A DNA stretch of 64,000 nt from Molossus alvarezi. Its lineage: Eukaryota > Chordata > Mammalia > Chiroptera > Molossidae. Below, piece after piece: positions 11,235-22,917 of this stretch (position 1 is its first letter; each line of letters begins with the position of its first letter). The stretch lies in NCBI GenBank assembly GCA_037176705.1, contig CM073890.1, forward strand, positions 100,988,591 through 101,052,590, written 5' to 3'. The translations under genes were made by a program, and so were the position numbers. Below the pieces are notes generated by a model that ran no database searches, was not told the DNA's origin, and worked only from the letters and a program-made list of their open reading frames with translations.

Positions 11235-11960
11235 ATTTTTCTAGCTCAAACCTTCTTCCTCTACTCTGGACATATTTGACCATCTACAGGATATATCTAT
11301 GTAGGAGGCCTATCAGTTTCTCAGGGTAGACATGGCTAAAACTGAATTCCTGGATGCCTTCCCCCAACTTCGGCATCCAGGTGTTTGCACCACTCTGTAT
11401 GGGTAACCTACCTTTTAATCAGGGAGCAGAACCTGTGTGGTGGACACAAGAATCTGACCATTGGCTTTAGTGATGTAGAGGGCATAGGTGAATTTAACAA
11501 GAGGCAGTATACTTATGCAAATGTGTGTGAATTACAACATCACTGGATTTCTTACATGGATGTATAAACAGCGCTGCTGAACCTCACAACCTCCTCAATA
11601 TTTCTACTTCCACTTTTGTCCCTCCCCCACCCAAACTACTGGCAACACCACAGCCTTTGTGATCTTTGAAAATACCAATTTCATAATGTCACTTTTCTTG
11701 GCAAAGCCCTCCAGTGGCCTGGTCTTACTCCGACTAAAGGACAAAGTCCTCTGTGTGGTCTAGAAGATGCTCCATGACCCCATGGCCACCTTGTAACTCT
11801 GAGAGGTCACCTTGCTTACTCTGTGGCAATCACATCAACCTCTTTGCTGTCCTAGAAACCCCCATCTCAGGACATCTGCACTGGCTACTTTTCTCTCCTG
11901 AAAAAGTACCTCTGGCTCTCATTATTCAAATATTGCCTTTCTTGATGAGCACAACTCTGA
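11235..11960 (+). mobile_element. L2 LINE fragment
   Basis: L2 3'-region order is followed: CTAGCTCAAACCTTCTTCCTC, ATGGCTAAAACTGAATTCCTG, TAATGTCACTTTTCTTGGC, CCTCCAGTGGCCTGG, GGACAAAGTCCTCTGTGTGG, and CTGCACTGGCTACTTTTCTC. The segment 11,380-11,590 aligns less well. The polyadenylation end is missing. Confidence 0.78.
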
Positions 11961-12377
11961 AATTCTTATCTCCATTCCTTTTTTTATTTTTATCCATCTG
12001 TGATCATCTTCTAAAAAACTAGACTGTTTATTTATTTATTATTTATATGAAGAATATATCCTGACTCCCATGGGAACCTTGACAAGGATTTCTCCCACCT
12101 CCATTGAAGCCATAAATGTCTAAACAAAGAGATGTCCCTGCTAAAAGTGTGAAGCAGAAAGGAAGCCAAGAAGTTGAGTAAACACTATTCACCATATCCA
12201 GACATATTTACTGTTCCCTTTGTTTTAAGTGTTTAGTATAAAAAAGTGCATAATCTCTCTTAAATATAAAAGTGACCTAGAAGAACAAAAATGGGTTATC
12301 TCTAATTTTTGTATATTTTTCAGAAACCATCCTAGAGAATATTCCCAAACTTGGTACTAAATATCCCTGCAGGGGTG
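11961..12377. other. Unassigned unique DNA
   Basis: This is the AT-rich gap between an L2 fragment and an MLT1-type LTR; a TTTATTTATTTATT run lies near 12,030. Confidence 0.45.
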
Positions 12378-12812
12378 GGTTGAATAGTATCTCAAAAACG
12401 TAAGTCCTTCAAGAACCCAGAATGTGACTTTATTTGGAAATGGGGTCTTTTCAGATGTAATTTGTTAAGATGAGGCCACACTGAATTAAGACAGGCTATA
12501 AATCCAATGACTGGTTCTTTGTAAGACGAGAACACGTACACACAGGGAAGAAGGTCATATGAAGACAGAGGCAGAGGTGGAATGATAATGTAGCTACAAA
12601 CCAAAGAATGCCAAGGATATCAGGAGCCGTCAGAAGCTGAAAGAGGCAGAGAAGAATCCTCCCCTAGAGCCTTCAGAGGAAACATAGCCCTGCCAACACC
12701 TTGATTTTGGACTTCTGGCCTCCACAATTGTAAGAGAATGAATTTCCATTGTTTTCAACCACCCAGTTTGTGGTAAATTGTTTTAGCAGCCCTAGAAACT
12801 ATTATATACACT
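12378..12812 (+). mobile_element. MLT1-type LTR (ERVL-MaLR), plus strand
   Basis: Diagnostic LTR blocks appear in sense order: GGTTGAATAGTATCTC, ATGTGACTTTATTTGGAAAT, GGCCACACTGAATTAAG, CTACAAACCAAAGAATGCC, AGGAAACATAGCCCTGCC, CACCTTGATTTTGGACTTC, and TGAATTTCCATTGTTTTC. It is about 435 bp, close to the expected LTR length, and no internal region is attached. Confidence 0.85.
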
Positions 12813-14191
12813 ATAAATAGAATGAGTATAGGTAATAAACCCAATCAACCATCTGTAACAATTATCACACCAAAGGAATAATTTGTAAACAGGTAGTTGA
12901 AGACACTGAGAAACACCCAATTTCTAATCAATGTGATCTGGAGGCCAAACATAATAAATAACTGTATACCTAAGTAATTACATTGTCCTCTGAAGAAAGA
13001 AAAATATAAAAGAAGAAGTTAATCAGTAGAGCTTGGCAAGGCAGAGACCAAAGAGAAAATTTTTATCAGGGAATTTTCTGTAGCTTCATAGCTACAAGAT
13101 ATACTGATGAATTAATTAAACGTATATTTGACATATATTTGATAAGTTGTCAAGAACATTATGTCATACTAGAGAATTATATTTTTATTGTAAATAAATT
13201 AAAGCCTAGTTAGACACAAATGTATTGGGAATGTGATAAATGTAAGATAGTAATCATTTCTGCATACATTAACATCTTCAAACTAGAAACGAGACTAGAA
13301 CAAGGAATGTGGTGACTGTGTCATTATATACCTCATTAACTTAGCTATTCAACCAGGCAGTCAAGTATTTATCAAGCAGCTTCTTTATTAGGCAATGAAA
13401 CAAGTCTTCTAACAATATTTCCGTGGTTTCCCTAATCACTTCCTCAGAAATTATCTCCATTGTTACTCTGTTGAATTGCAACCAACACAACCCAGTAGAA
13501 CTATATCCGGCTTTCCCTTCCCCTCTCATGTATTTGATGTTCCCTGTATCAGTCAGGAGATAGAAACCACACATTAATTTAAACAGGAGAAGTTTAAGGT
13601 AAATAATTGTTAATAATAAGAGCAAAGAAACGATAAAGATGTAAAGAGAATTTTAGACTACACAAGGAAGGAAGGACAAGGTTGGGTGAGTGTGTTCCCT
13701 CCCCAAGCCTGGGATACACAACTCCTGGGAGAAGTGTGCCTGCGGCCCACTGGATAACAGACCCTGCTTCCCAATCTCCTGGCAAATGGGCAACACCCAT
13801 CAGGCGTGCAGGTGGATGAAGAGAAAGGGGTGCAGAGAAAGTTGGGGTGTCAGGAGTCTGGGGTGCACAGTGTGCTGTTGGTAGGTCTGCACAAATTACC
13901 CCTTTACCCTCAAGGGTGCAGGCTGACTGGGTCAGTGTGAGGACATATGTGGAGGATAGAAAAACCTTTCTTTGATAAATAGCACCTTCCAAATTTAGTG
14001 ATTGCTCTCTAAGTCTTAAACTTTTAACACAGAAGATAAGGCTGATGTGTGTTGTTTAGCCCTTTGCTGGGTCACGCATGGAGAGAGCCTAACTCTCCAA
14101 AGTGAGGGGAAGAGAGGACGGGACAGGAAACGTTGAAGGCAGAACAAGTGGGGAGCAGCAGCTGATGTATAAAAATGTTTTCCCACTCAAT
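12813..14191. other. Unassigned DNA, AT-rich then GC-richer
   Basis: The first half is AT-rich. The part from 13,545 to 14,160 is GC-richer and contains a 132-codon minus-strand frame (13,594-13,992) with no recognisable domain, no splice context and low-complexity proline/leucine content. It may be an old repeat I cannot name; I do not support it as a gene. Confidence 0.35.
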
Positions 14192-14468
14192 AAAAAAAAG
14201 TAAGCTAGCCCTGGCCAGTTTGGCTCAGCAGTTAGAGCGTCCGCCTGTGGTCCGGAGAGACCCGGGTTCGGTTCCCGCTAAGGGCATGTACCTCGGTTGC
14301 AGTTTGTCCCCAGCCCTGGTTGGTCGTGTGGGTGGCAGCCACTCAATGTGTCCCTTTCACATCGATGTTTCCCTCTCTCTCTCTTCCTCTCTTTCCCTTC
14401 CACTCTATCTGTACAAAAAATGGAAAAATCTCCTCGGGTGAGGATAAAAAAAAAAAAAAGTAAGCTAG
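14192..14468 (+). mobile_element. VES SINE, 17-bp duplication
   Basis: The body is 14,209-14,452 with the terminal hairpin TCCTC-GGGT-GAGGA at 14,431-14,444 and an A tail. The flank AAAAAAAAGTAAGCTAG is at 14,192-14,208; its right copy ends TAAGCTAG at 14,461-14,468. The B box GGTTCGGTTCC is intact. Confidence 0.95.
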
Positions 14469-14837
14469 AAAATGTATGTAAAGCACTAAAAACTGCCCAG
14501 AACATTAAAATTGGTAAGTGATAGTTATTAGAAACCTGTAATCTAAGCCTCAGAGAGCAAGGAATGGGCCCAAAAAATGTAACTGAACATGATGGAAAGA
14601 TAGAGCTTTCTTCACATGGTTAAATCTTCATATTATCAAATCACATTTCAAAATGTCAGAAATTCCTATATGTCCCAACTTAAATAAAAGTTAGACTTTG
14701 CATGATTAACATTAACTGTGGTAGAAATAAGACATAAAATGAATTACTATGAAACAACAAAATAAAAATATATCTAGTTACAAAAGAGACAAAAAAGAAA
14801 TGTATATGCTAAAAATTATTTTTAAAAATGACAACTT
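14469..14837. other. AT-rich unique DNA
   Basis: No gene or repeat was recognised between two VES SINEs. Confidence 0.45.
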
Positions 14838-15091
14838 GCCCTGGCTGGTGTGGTTCAGTGGTTAGAGTACCAGCTGAGGACTCAAGGGTCAAAGGGTCAA
14901 TTCTCAGGCATACCTCGGTTGATGGTTCAATCCCTGGCCACAGTTGGGGTCATTCGGAAGACAACTGATTCATGTGTCTCTTTTACATTGATCTGTCTCT
15001 CTCTCTCTTTCTCTCTTTCTCTACACCCCCTTCCCTCCTTTCCACTATCTCTGAAAATTAATGGAAAAATATCCTCCTTAGGTGAGGATTA
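14838..15091 (+). mobile_element. Diverged VES SINE
   Basis: The head GCCCTGGCTGGTGTGGTTCAG, a strongly changed middle (duplicated GGGTCAA motif at 14,885-14,900), CT-rich part and hairpin TCCTC-CTTAGGT-GAGGA at 15,072-15,088 are present. The loop is seven bases here rather than four. Clear flanking duplication was not found, as expected for an older copy. Confidence 0.85.
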
Positions 15092-16229
15092 ACAAAAATA
15101 GAGAGAGAGAACTTAATGTATTGATTGCTTTCGATGTAAGAAGCTAAATCAAAAGAATAAAATGAAGCTAAAGTTAAAAAACAGATAAAACTGGAAAACT
15201 CTTTTGACCAGAGTTTCCCTAGTTAAAAAATTAGAACAGTAAAGAAATATCTAATTTATAAGACATTTTATTTGTGGAACATTCCTAGTATACTATTTCA
15301 GTATTGTAGTTAGATATGGTTACCTGCTTTTTGTTTTGCTAATATTAGATTTCACACATTATCAAATTTTATTTGTTATTGCTATTGGAGATGGGTGTAT
15401 TTGTGTTCATTATCAGTAAAATAGAAGAGTATTTTTACCTTGAAGTAGTTAACTTTAATGTTTTCCATCAGTTAGGAATCCATTAATTTTCTTCCATTTT
15501 TTATTTTTCTTCATGAAATATTTCCTAGATATACTATAACCAGAATAATAAAAAACTTTTTATGTGTGCACATGTATATGAATCTGAACATTTGGGGGAC
15601 TCAGACTCCTTAAGTATTAATGCTGTGAAAAGGATTTAATTATATGATGTATCCTATAGTTCTGCCTGATAGGAGTAAATTTAACCAGATTAAAAATTTG
15701 AAATGCATCTTATAGCCTGATCCAAATATCAGATAACATGTAAAATATTAGCAGTAAAATGGATTGGTTTAAAAATTGAAGTATAATAGATGATTTTAGC
15801 AAATGAATTATTTGCAGGCTTTATCCATGGACGTAATAGACACTTAAAGTATCCAGGTGTTTCTGGAAAGATTTTAGAGATATTCACAAACTGGCAGGAG
15901 ATGTCATGGTTAACGTGAGTGTCCCTTCTTGGCAACAAAGGCAAGGACATTCAGTTCATTCCTTCTGATCTCACGAGCCAAAGATAATGAACTGGAGTCA
16001 ACCTGTGGAAGGAACACTGGGGCAGGCGACTGTATTCCTCCCTCTCTTACAAAGGCACTGTATTGATCATGGCCTCCACGGTTCCCCCCTGATTTCCTTT
16101 GCTTTAAAACAAACAAAGAAAGAAAAAGATTCTGCTATAGAAAACAGTTTTAGCTTAACAACAAAATTGAGTGGAAAGTACAGAGATGTTCCATCTACTT
16201 CCTGCCCCCAGACATGCAGAGCACCTTTC
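15092..16229. other. AT-rich unique DNA
   Basis: Two overlapping small frames on each strand (15,729-16,280) show no family resemblance. No repeat was named. Confidence 0.4.
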
Positions 16230-17460
16230 CCATCCCCCACTCCATTATCAACATTTCCCAGGATAGTGGTACCTTTGTGAAAATTGGTGCACTTACACAG
16301 ACCAGTCAGTCATCATCATCTAATGTGCACCTGTCCTCCTTTAGCTATATGTGTTTCTGTGTTGTTGGGGTCATGCTATTGTGTAACATTTTACTGTGTT
16401 TTATTTTCTGTTTAACAATTCAATATGACACTTTTTTCATATCATTAAGTATGCTTTGCCAAATAATAGCCTCCCTAGATTGTCTCACTGGCCTTTGCAT
16501 ATAGTATTATGTCTAAGCATCAGAATTTTAATTGTTGCAGCTTTAAAATAAGCCTACTTTTGGTGGACAAGACCCCCTAAATGGTTTACCTTCTTAATTC
16601 AGGTGGTATTTAAATTACTTCAATAAAAATTTAGTTTTCTTTATTGAATTCTTGAACGTCCTTTTTAGATTTATTCCAAGATACATTATATTTTGTTGAT
16701 ACCTCAAATAACATCTATTAACCATAATTTATTAATATTTGTTACTGAGACAGAGGAATTCAGATGATTTTAACCTTACATACAGCAACATGGTTGCACA
16801 TATTGATTCTAATTTTTTTCTGTAGAAATGTAGTAATGATATTTTTGTTTAACATCTTCTATTCCTTCGATATTATCTTCTATTCCTTTGATATTTTAAA
16901 ATTTTAATTTCTACACCTCACTTTTTAATTTTACTTTGAATGTTTAAATATTTAATAAAGAATTCTTAAATCCTTGGTGATGCTTTTTACAACACAGTTA
17001 ATTTTGTCCAAAGTATCTCTATTGAATTTTATTTGCTAGTTCTATCTTTTGTATATTAAGCTTTTGTTCTCTTTTATGTCTGTCTTTTGTATCTTTAGAT
17101 TATTAAAATCCAATCTTATAATTTCTATTTTCTAACCAAAATGTTTAATCCATTTAAATGTATCATGATTATTCATATGTTTGCATATAGAATATATACA
17201 AATACTTTCTGTTAAATATATATACTCAATTCACTTAATGTACTTTTAGATATATAAATATAGTTTCTCTTATTATGTCCTCTGTTAGTTCTGCCTCCTC
17301 TTTATTCTCTTGTTTATTGATTTTTTAATTTTTAGTCTCTTTTTGTATTGATTGCTTTTATTAATCATATATTTCTACTCTATCGTTTGCAAAGATACAC
17401 ACTGACTTTCAATATTTCACTTCTAATATTGAAACTTTTAATGTTGATATTTAAATGAAC
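16230..17460 (-). mobile_element. Strongly diverged L1, minus strand
   Basis: The order of blocks matches inverted L1: 3'-end text (ATTATCAACATTTCCCAGG, GTGGTACCTTTGTGAAAATT at 16,243-16,290), then ORF2 text (GTTGCAGCTTTAAAATAAGC; TTTAGATTTATTCCAAGATAC), then the 5' ORF2 text (AATCCATTTAAATGTATCATGA; TGATTGCTTTTATTAATC). Many gaps and no open frame are seen, so it is an old L1M-type copy, possibly more than one fragment. Confidence 0.7.
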
Positions 17461-17890
17461 AAATTTTTATTTTTACTTGTATATGCTTTTATTTTCCACG
17501 TTAGGTCTGATTCTCATATTTTTGACCACTGCTTCCTCTCCCTCCTGGCAGTTACTTTCCCTCGTGACTTGAGGGGTGGGGTGGGCAGAGAGAGAGACTT
17601 ACGGTACTTTGTCTCAGGATATTTACATCTTTACGATTTCTATCAATAATTCTGTTCACGTGCCTCAAGTATTGCTACTCTCAATTCTATTACTGTACTC
17701 CACGAATTCTCCAATTAATGGCCTTTGCAACTTTTTCTCACCCAAAGACAGCATGGTTTCTGTCTCTCGGTAGATTTCTCAATTTGTCGGATCCATCAAA
17801 ACACCATTTCTGTTTTCTGATCTTGGCTCGCCAGTCCCTCGAGGTACGGTACAGTTTTTTATGTTTCTTGTCAGACATTGACTGTTCAAT
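17461..17890. other. Unassigned DNA before the HAL1
   Basis: This holds pyrimidine-rich sequence up to the HAL1 insertion point. No gene is supported; small frames on both strands overlap. Confidence 0.4.
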
Positions 17891-17899
17891 AGAAAGAGA

Positions 17900-18796
17900 G
17901 ACTTCCGGTCAGGATGGCGGGTAGGTAAACGCGGTATCGCGTCCTCCCACAACCACATCAAAGTTACAACTAAACTAAAGAACAACCATCATTCAAAACC
18001 GCCTGAAATCAAGCTGAATGGAAGTCGTACAACTACGGAACTAAGGGGAAAAAAAAAAGCAGCTACATCCAGACCGGTAAGACGGGCGGCGGCGCGAGGG
18101 GGGGCGGCGGAGCGCGCAGCGGCGAGACGGGCTGGTCCCACACCCAAGCGTGGTGGATAAAAATCAGGAGGCTCCCGCGGCTGGGAAGGTCCTTCCTGAG
18201 GACTGAGGGGTCCCCGTCCCACACCAGGTGCCCCGTTCAGGGTTCCAGTGCCAGGAAGAGAAGTCCCCATAACTTCTGGCTGGAAAAACCAGCGGGAACT
18301 GAGGCTCAGGGAGGCTGAGGCGGCTGGAGCCCCAGGCAGCTCCCTAAAGGGCCCGCGCACGGACTTATCGGACTCTCTCCCTCTAAGCTCGGAGGGGAGG
18401 CAGCTCGAGGGGCACCAGAGACACACAGGGAAGAACTGAGCTGTTTGGCACTGGAGCGAGCGCTGGAGAGGGGCCTTCCTCGGGGACAAACGTGCTGTAA
18501 GAGGCCTTTGTTCCTTTGGTGAGCCCTTCCCGGGGCGGCAGACAGAAGCCATATCTGGGACTCCAGCAACCTGGCTCACACTGGTAGCCCCGCCCTGCTG
18601 ACTCCCTGAGGCCCCGCCCCGCCCCGCCCCACACAACTTTCAAGCTGTTGTCACTTGCTTAGCCATAGGATTGGCCGGTCTTGGATCCTGCTTCAGGTTT
18701 TTCCTAAATTCTTTCAAAGGAGCAGCACCGGGTCTCAGCGAGCCCCATACCGCTCATTAAGTAATACACAGAAACAAACACAGGGAGGCAGCCAAA
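17900..18796 (+). promoter_or_regulatory. HAL1 5' UTR / internal promoter, CpG-rich
   Basis: This about 900-bp leader precedes ORF1. The stretch 18,060-18,620 is far richer in CpG and G+C than the rest of the window, with GCGAGACGGG and repeated CCCCGCC boxes at 18,605-18,628. L1-type elements transcribe from such internal promoters, so promoter function is inferred from position and composition. Compared with the second HAL1 copy it lacks a 569-bp block just upstream of ORF1. Confidence 0.55.
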
Positions 18797-19738
18797 ATGA
18801 GGAGACAAAGAAACAGGTCCCAAATGAAAGAACAGAACAAAACCCCAATAAAAGAACTAAGCGAAAGGGAGATAAGCAACCTAACAGATACTGAGTTCAA
18901 AATACTGCTTATAAGGATGCTCAATGAACTTAGTGAGAACCTCAGTGAACTTAGGGAGGGCATCAAGAGCATAAAAAAGGACCAGTTAGAAATCATGGAT
19001 ACACAGTTAGAATTAAAGGAGGCATTAACTGAAATAAAGAATAATTTACACAGCTTCAATAATAGAGTATGTAGATCCAAGGAGCAAACCATCGATTTGG
19101 AATATAAGGAAGCAAAAAATCCCCAATCAGAAGAGCAAAAAGAAAAAAGAATCCAAAAAAATGAGGATAGAGTAAGGAGCCTCTGGGATAACTTCAAGCG
19201 TGCCAACATTCGCATCTTGGGGGTGCCCGAAGGAGAAGAGAGAGAACAAGAAATCGAAAACCTGTTTGAAACAATAATGGCAGAAAACTTTCCTAATTTG
19301 GTGAAGGAAACAGACATACAAGTCCAGGAAGCACAGAGAGTCCCAAACAAGATGAACCCCAAGAGGCACACACCAAGACACATCATCATCAAAATGCAAA
19401 AGGTTCAAGACAAAGAGAGAATATTAAAAGCAGCAAGAGAAAGGCAGCTAGTTACCTACAAGGGAGTTCCCATAAGGCTGTCAGCTGATTTCTCAAAAGA
19501 AACTTTGCAGGCCAGAAGGGAGTGGCAAGAAATATTTAGAGTGATGAAAACCAAGAACCTACAACCAAAATTACTCTATCCTGCAAAGTTGTCATTTAGA
19601 ATCGATGGACATACAAAAACTTTCCCAGACAAGAAAAAGTTAAAGGAGTTCATCACCACCAAACCATTATTATATGAAATGATGAAGGGTCTTTTTGAAG
19701 AAAAAGATAAAATATATGAACAAACAAAATGGCAATGA
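18797..19738 (+). CDS. HAL1 ORF1 protein (L1 ORF1p-like), intact, 313 aa
   Basis: ORF1 proteins are trimeric RNA-binding chaperones that coat retrotransposon RNA. The protein has an N-terminal helical, Glu/Lys-rich coiled-coil region at about residues 30-125, an RRM-like domain at about 135-205 (NIRILGVPEGE at 137-147, PRHIIIKM at 193-200) and a C-terminal domain at about 206-290 (KERILKAARERQLVTYKG, then LQPKLLYPAKLSF). All 313 codons are open. The start is the first ATG after the leader, in GCCAAAATGA context, and the second HAL1 uses the matching ATG at 43,245. Length is close to the usual mammalian ORF1p (about 300-370 aa). It belongs to a mobile element, not to a host gene; expression is not shown by the sequence. 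Confidence 0.9.
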   Translation: MRRQRNRSQMKEQNKTPIKELSEREISNLTDTEFKILLIRMLNELSENLSELREGIKSIKKDQLEIMDTQLELKEALTEIKNNLHSFNNRVCRSKEQTIDLEYKEAKNPQSEEQKEKRIQKNEDRVRSLWDNFKRANIRILGVPEGEEREQEIENLFETIMAENFPNLVKETDIQVQEAQRVPNKMNPKRHTPRHIIIKMQKVQDKERILKAARERQLVTYKGVPIRLSADFSKETLQARREWQEIFRVMKTKNLQPKLLYPAKLSFRIDGHTKTFPDKKKLKEFITTKPLLYEMMKGLFEEKDKIYEQTKWQ

Positions 19739-20127
19739 ATGCATATCTATCAACAATGGAATCTACAAACAAAATGAACAGGAAGAACAGAAACATTCTC
19801 ATAGATACAGAGAACATTTTGGTGGTTGCCAGTTGGGAAGGGGATTGGGGGAATGGGTGAAAAAGGTGAAGGGATTAAGAAGCACAAATTCATTGCTAGA
19901 CTGACAAACCTCAAAGGGAAAGGGGTTGGGAGGGTGGGAAGAAATAAACCAAAGAACTTATATACATAACCAATGGACACAGACAATAATGTGGGAAAAG
20001 GTGGGAGGGGGGCGGGAGTGGGGAGGAGGGGGTCAATGGGGGAAAAATGTGGAACATCTGTAATACATTTTACATCCAACAATAAAGATTTGGAAGAAAA
20101 AAAAAAAAGAAAAAAAAAAGAAAGAGA

Positions 20128-21130
20128 ATGCTTGTGTTGCTTTTTCACTCTACTCTGTCTTCTGGACTCCTCCAAAGAGAGTGTTTTTTTCAACTATTAA
20201 CCAGGTTGTCCATGTTATTCAACCCAATAAATGTTTTCTAGCTCTAACTCTCTTGGTAGTAATGGGCACGTCTTACCATTTTCTTCTTTCCTAAGCATGT
20301 TTCCCTCCTGGTGTCCAGGATACAACTTGATGGTTTACTTTCAGCCCCAGTAATATGGAACCACTTCTGAGGGTGTTTCACTCGCAATGGGAGTCCAGAG
20401 CCTTTTCCTGTGGCCATTTCTGCAGAGCCGGTCAACTAGTGGAATCACCGAATTCCTGACTTCTCAGCCACCTGCTACATTGGAACGATCAGGCTACAAC
20501 CACAGGTGCTGAGATCCGGGGTTCTTGCAGGGATCCTCAAGGCACTAGGCATTGCATTTTAGAAATGAGTATGAGGTACTTCCCAGTGCGGTAAACTTTA
20601 ACCCATGAAAAACAGAAGTTGGGAAGGAAATTGGCACATAACACTTCTATTTTCTCAGCTTGACCTCTGGGGTGTGGCTTTCCCTTGCAGCTTGCCCAGA
20701 GATGTTCTTCCTACAGGCCAAGCAGCACACCTGCTGAGCCATCTACAGAAGTGAGTCAGATATAAGCTCTTTGTCAAATAGTAAACAGCAAAGGACTGCA
20801 TCAATACACATTTGTTTGCATCTTTCTTTACTTCACCCTTTATTGTTTCTCACCCTGATGTCTGAGAGTTTCATCCCCCAAATAAAGCATCAACATTTGC
20901 ATTTGCTTTAGGCTCTGTTTTCTAAAGATTCAGGGCTAAGGTCTTGTCTTTTTGTAGATTATAGTAAATCAAATACCTAGATATGGTATCTGGCATAAAT
21001 ACCATATGAACTTTTGTTCAACGATAAAATATACATTCAGGGGTTGGAGGAACAGGTAAAAAGCAAAAAGAGTATTTATTATGCCCAGAGAATGTGTATA
21101 TGTACTGAAAGCTAATAGGCATGTTAAAAT
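20128..21130. other. Unassigned DNA, partly repeat-like
   Basis: The stretch 20,235-20,750 is GC-richer and reads like an old mammalian repeat (GGCCCCAGTAATATGG and CTTTAACCCATGAAAAACAG reminded me of an LTR-like family), but I could not name it. The remainder is AT-rich. No gene is supported. Confidence 0.3.
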
Positions 21131-21330
21131 ATAATTTTACTTAATCTTCAGAACAACATTATAGATATGATTTTTTAATCTCCATTTTATAGACGAGATG
21201 AGAGTTTGGTGGCTTAGAGAAGTTAACGTGACCTACATAAGGTTACACAACCCATGATTGATAGAGTTGGGAATTGTGCACAAGAAATCTCATGTTCTTC
21301 TGCTATTCGGTGCTATTTTAGAGGCTTATC
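21131..21330 (-). mobile_element. MIR SINE, minus strand
   Basis: Inverted MIR core text: CTTAATCTTCAGAACAAC, TCTCCATTTTATAGACGAG, GCTTAGAGAAGTTAACGTGA and AAGGTTACACAACCCATGA. Confidence 0.8.
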
Positions 21331-21494
21331 TTTATTCCTTATGACTCTGGGTTGGAAAATATGGCTGACAATTTTTCATAGAAAGTGACACAAAATACTC
21401 CCATGACTTAGAAAAAGTCATTTTCCCACTCTGCTGTTCTTTACCAGTTAATATGATATATGAAAAGAAGACTCTTTGGAGAAATGGAGATATT

Positions 21495-21640
21495 GTTTGC
21501 CATTTACTTACTGTGTGACCTTGGGCAAGTAACTAAGATGCCCTGGGCCACTGTTTTCTTAAATCGAACAAGAGGAGTATAAAAGCTACCTCAGAAATTT
21601 GTTGCTAAAATTTTAATACATATCATAAATCTTCAGTAAG
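21495..21640 (+). mobile_element. MIR SINE, plus strand
   Basis: The MIR core block TTTACTTACTGTGTGACCTT followed by GGGCAAGTAACTAAGATG is nearly consensus; a decayed AATACATAT end follows. Confidence 0.85.
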
Positions 21641-22917
21641 TCCACCCTGCTCCTTCATAATGCATTTTTTACCTCTTTTGAAAAAAAGTAAAATATAATT
21701 TTGCTTAATGTGAAATAGTGTTAGAGCAAGTTAGAGTGTAACTTAAAATTGTGAATATTTCAAAAGCTATCTATAAATGATTTGGAATTCACTGCATGAT
21801 ATTTGAGCCCTAAAATGTATCTTCCTAGTGAGGTTTTAATTATTTAAAATGTCTTTGAGTTCCCTAAATGCATGCATTCATTAAACTCAAATTAGGAAAA
21901 TTTAAAACTACAGTGCTAGGAATGAATAGTTCTAAGTTGAATAATCCTTACTTTTTGCAAAGCTTGACACATGTGCTAAGTAGCTGTGATGCAAAGTGAA
22001 GTGTATCAGATTAGATCAAAGTGTGAAGAGCTGCAGGAGCACAAAATGAATTTTAATTCAAAGTGTCGAACCTCAGCTTCTCAGGAATGCCTTCCTACCT
22101 TTCTGTACTTGCTTTCATTGGTTTTCTAGTACTGGCTTAGAATCTGCTGAGTACGAAATCTTCCTGCTGCCTGACACACAATAGGCGATGACTTTTACTC
22201 CCATGATCTTCTGCAATTATGAATTATTTCTGTCTCTGTTCATTTTTATTTTGGACATGTTTTGAATGTTTTTGTTTTTTTCCTTCACTGTTAACATGCG
22301 ATATCTGTTGTGATGCATGCACAAAAAACAAAGATTATAATTTAACTGAGTGTACAGAATATTTATTCCATTCTTTATATTATCTAGTCTATATTTATGT
22401 TTAAAAATATATCTGATGAAGAAATAAATGAACGCACAGATTTCTAATTGTATTATATTTTATTCATGTTGTGCTTTTTCCACCCTTACATTTAAATCAC
22501 ATATAAAACACCATTTTATTTGGTGATATGTCAAACATAGGTGAGGGATTCTTTTCAACCAAAATTGGGCACTGATTACTTTACATGCTTTGTTGATTTT
22601 GTGAGCAAACAGTTGTGGGAGACTTGGCAATGCATTAGGATCTGGGAATAGGGTCTGACCTTTAACCCAGAGTATACACATGGTTCTTTTCATGAAACCT
22701 GGGAGCTGTGCCCCTTATAGCTGATAAGGATAGCTTTTGCAAAACTACCCATATTTATTCCCAGCCTCTTGTCCAGCTGGTCCAATTTCTTTAAGCCTTG
22801 TGTGAACTAGTGTTTACCTCTGTGACTTGAATGATAGCGTTAACGGGCCAAGTGTGGTTTCTCTTTTCCTTCTCTTCTGCTTCTCTTCAAGTCTTACAGA
22901 TCATTTAAAAACCTGAC
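21641..22917. other. AT-rich unique DNA
   Basis: No gene, RNA or repeat was recognised. Small open frames at 22,219-22,404 and 22,460-22,693 look like chance frames. Confidence 0.4.

Larger units (their letters stand above)
17891..20127 (+). mobile_element. Near-complete HAL1 (half-L1) retrotransposon
   Basis: HAL1 elements are L1 derivatives that keep ORF1 but lack ORF2 and depend on L1 for reverse transcription. Here the order is: CpG-rich 5' UTR (17,900-18,796), intact ORF1 (18,797-19,738), then directly an L1-type G-rich 3' UTR with AATAAA (20,081-20,086) and A-rich tail to about 20,118. No reverse-transcriptase text occurs between ORF1 and the 3' end. The flanks AGAAAGAGA (17,891-17,899 and 20,119-20,127) look like the target duplication, partly obscured by the A tail. 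The start GGTCAGGATGGCGG resembles the 5' end of the second HAL1 at 44,5 kb. The retained CpGs and open frame suggest it is not ancient. Confidence 0.88.

Noticed and set aside
13594..13992. 132-codon minus-strand frame
   Set aside because: No domain, no homology recognised, no splice or promoter context, and low-complexity composition.
17989..18636. 215-codon minus-strand frame
   Set aside because: It is the antisense of the CpG-rich HAL1 leader; GC-rich DNA has few stops. No domain was seen.
18757..18773. Splice junction explaining the missing 569 bp in the HAL1 leader
   Set aside because: The ends of the extra block are not GT...AG, so splicing is not supported.
18757..19392. 211-codon minus-strand frame
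   Set aside because: It is the antisense shadow of HAL1 ORF1, rich in Ser/Leu/Phe as expected for the reverse of a Glu/Lys-rich coiled coil.
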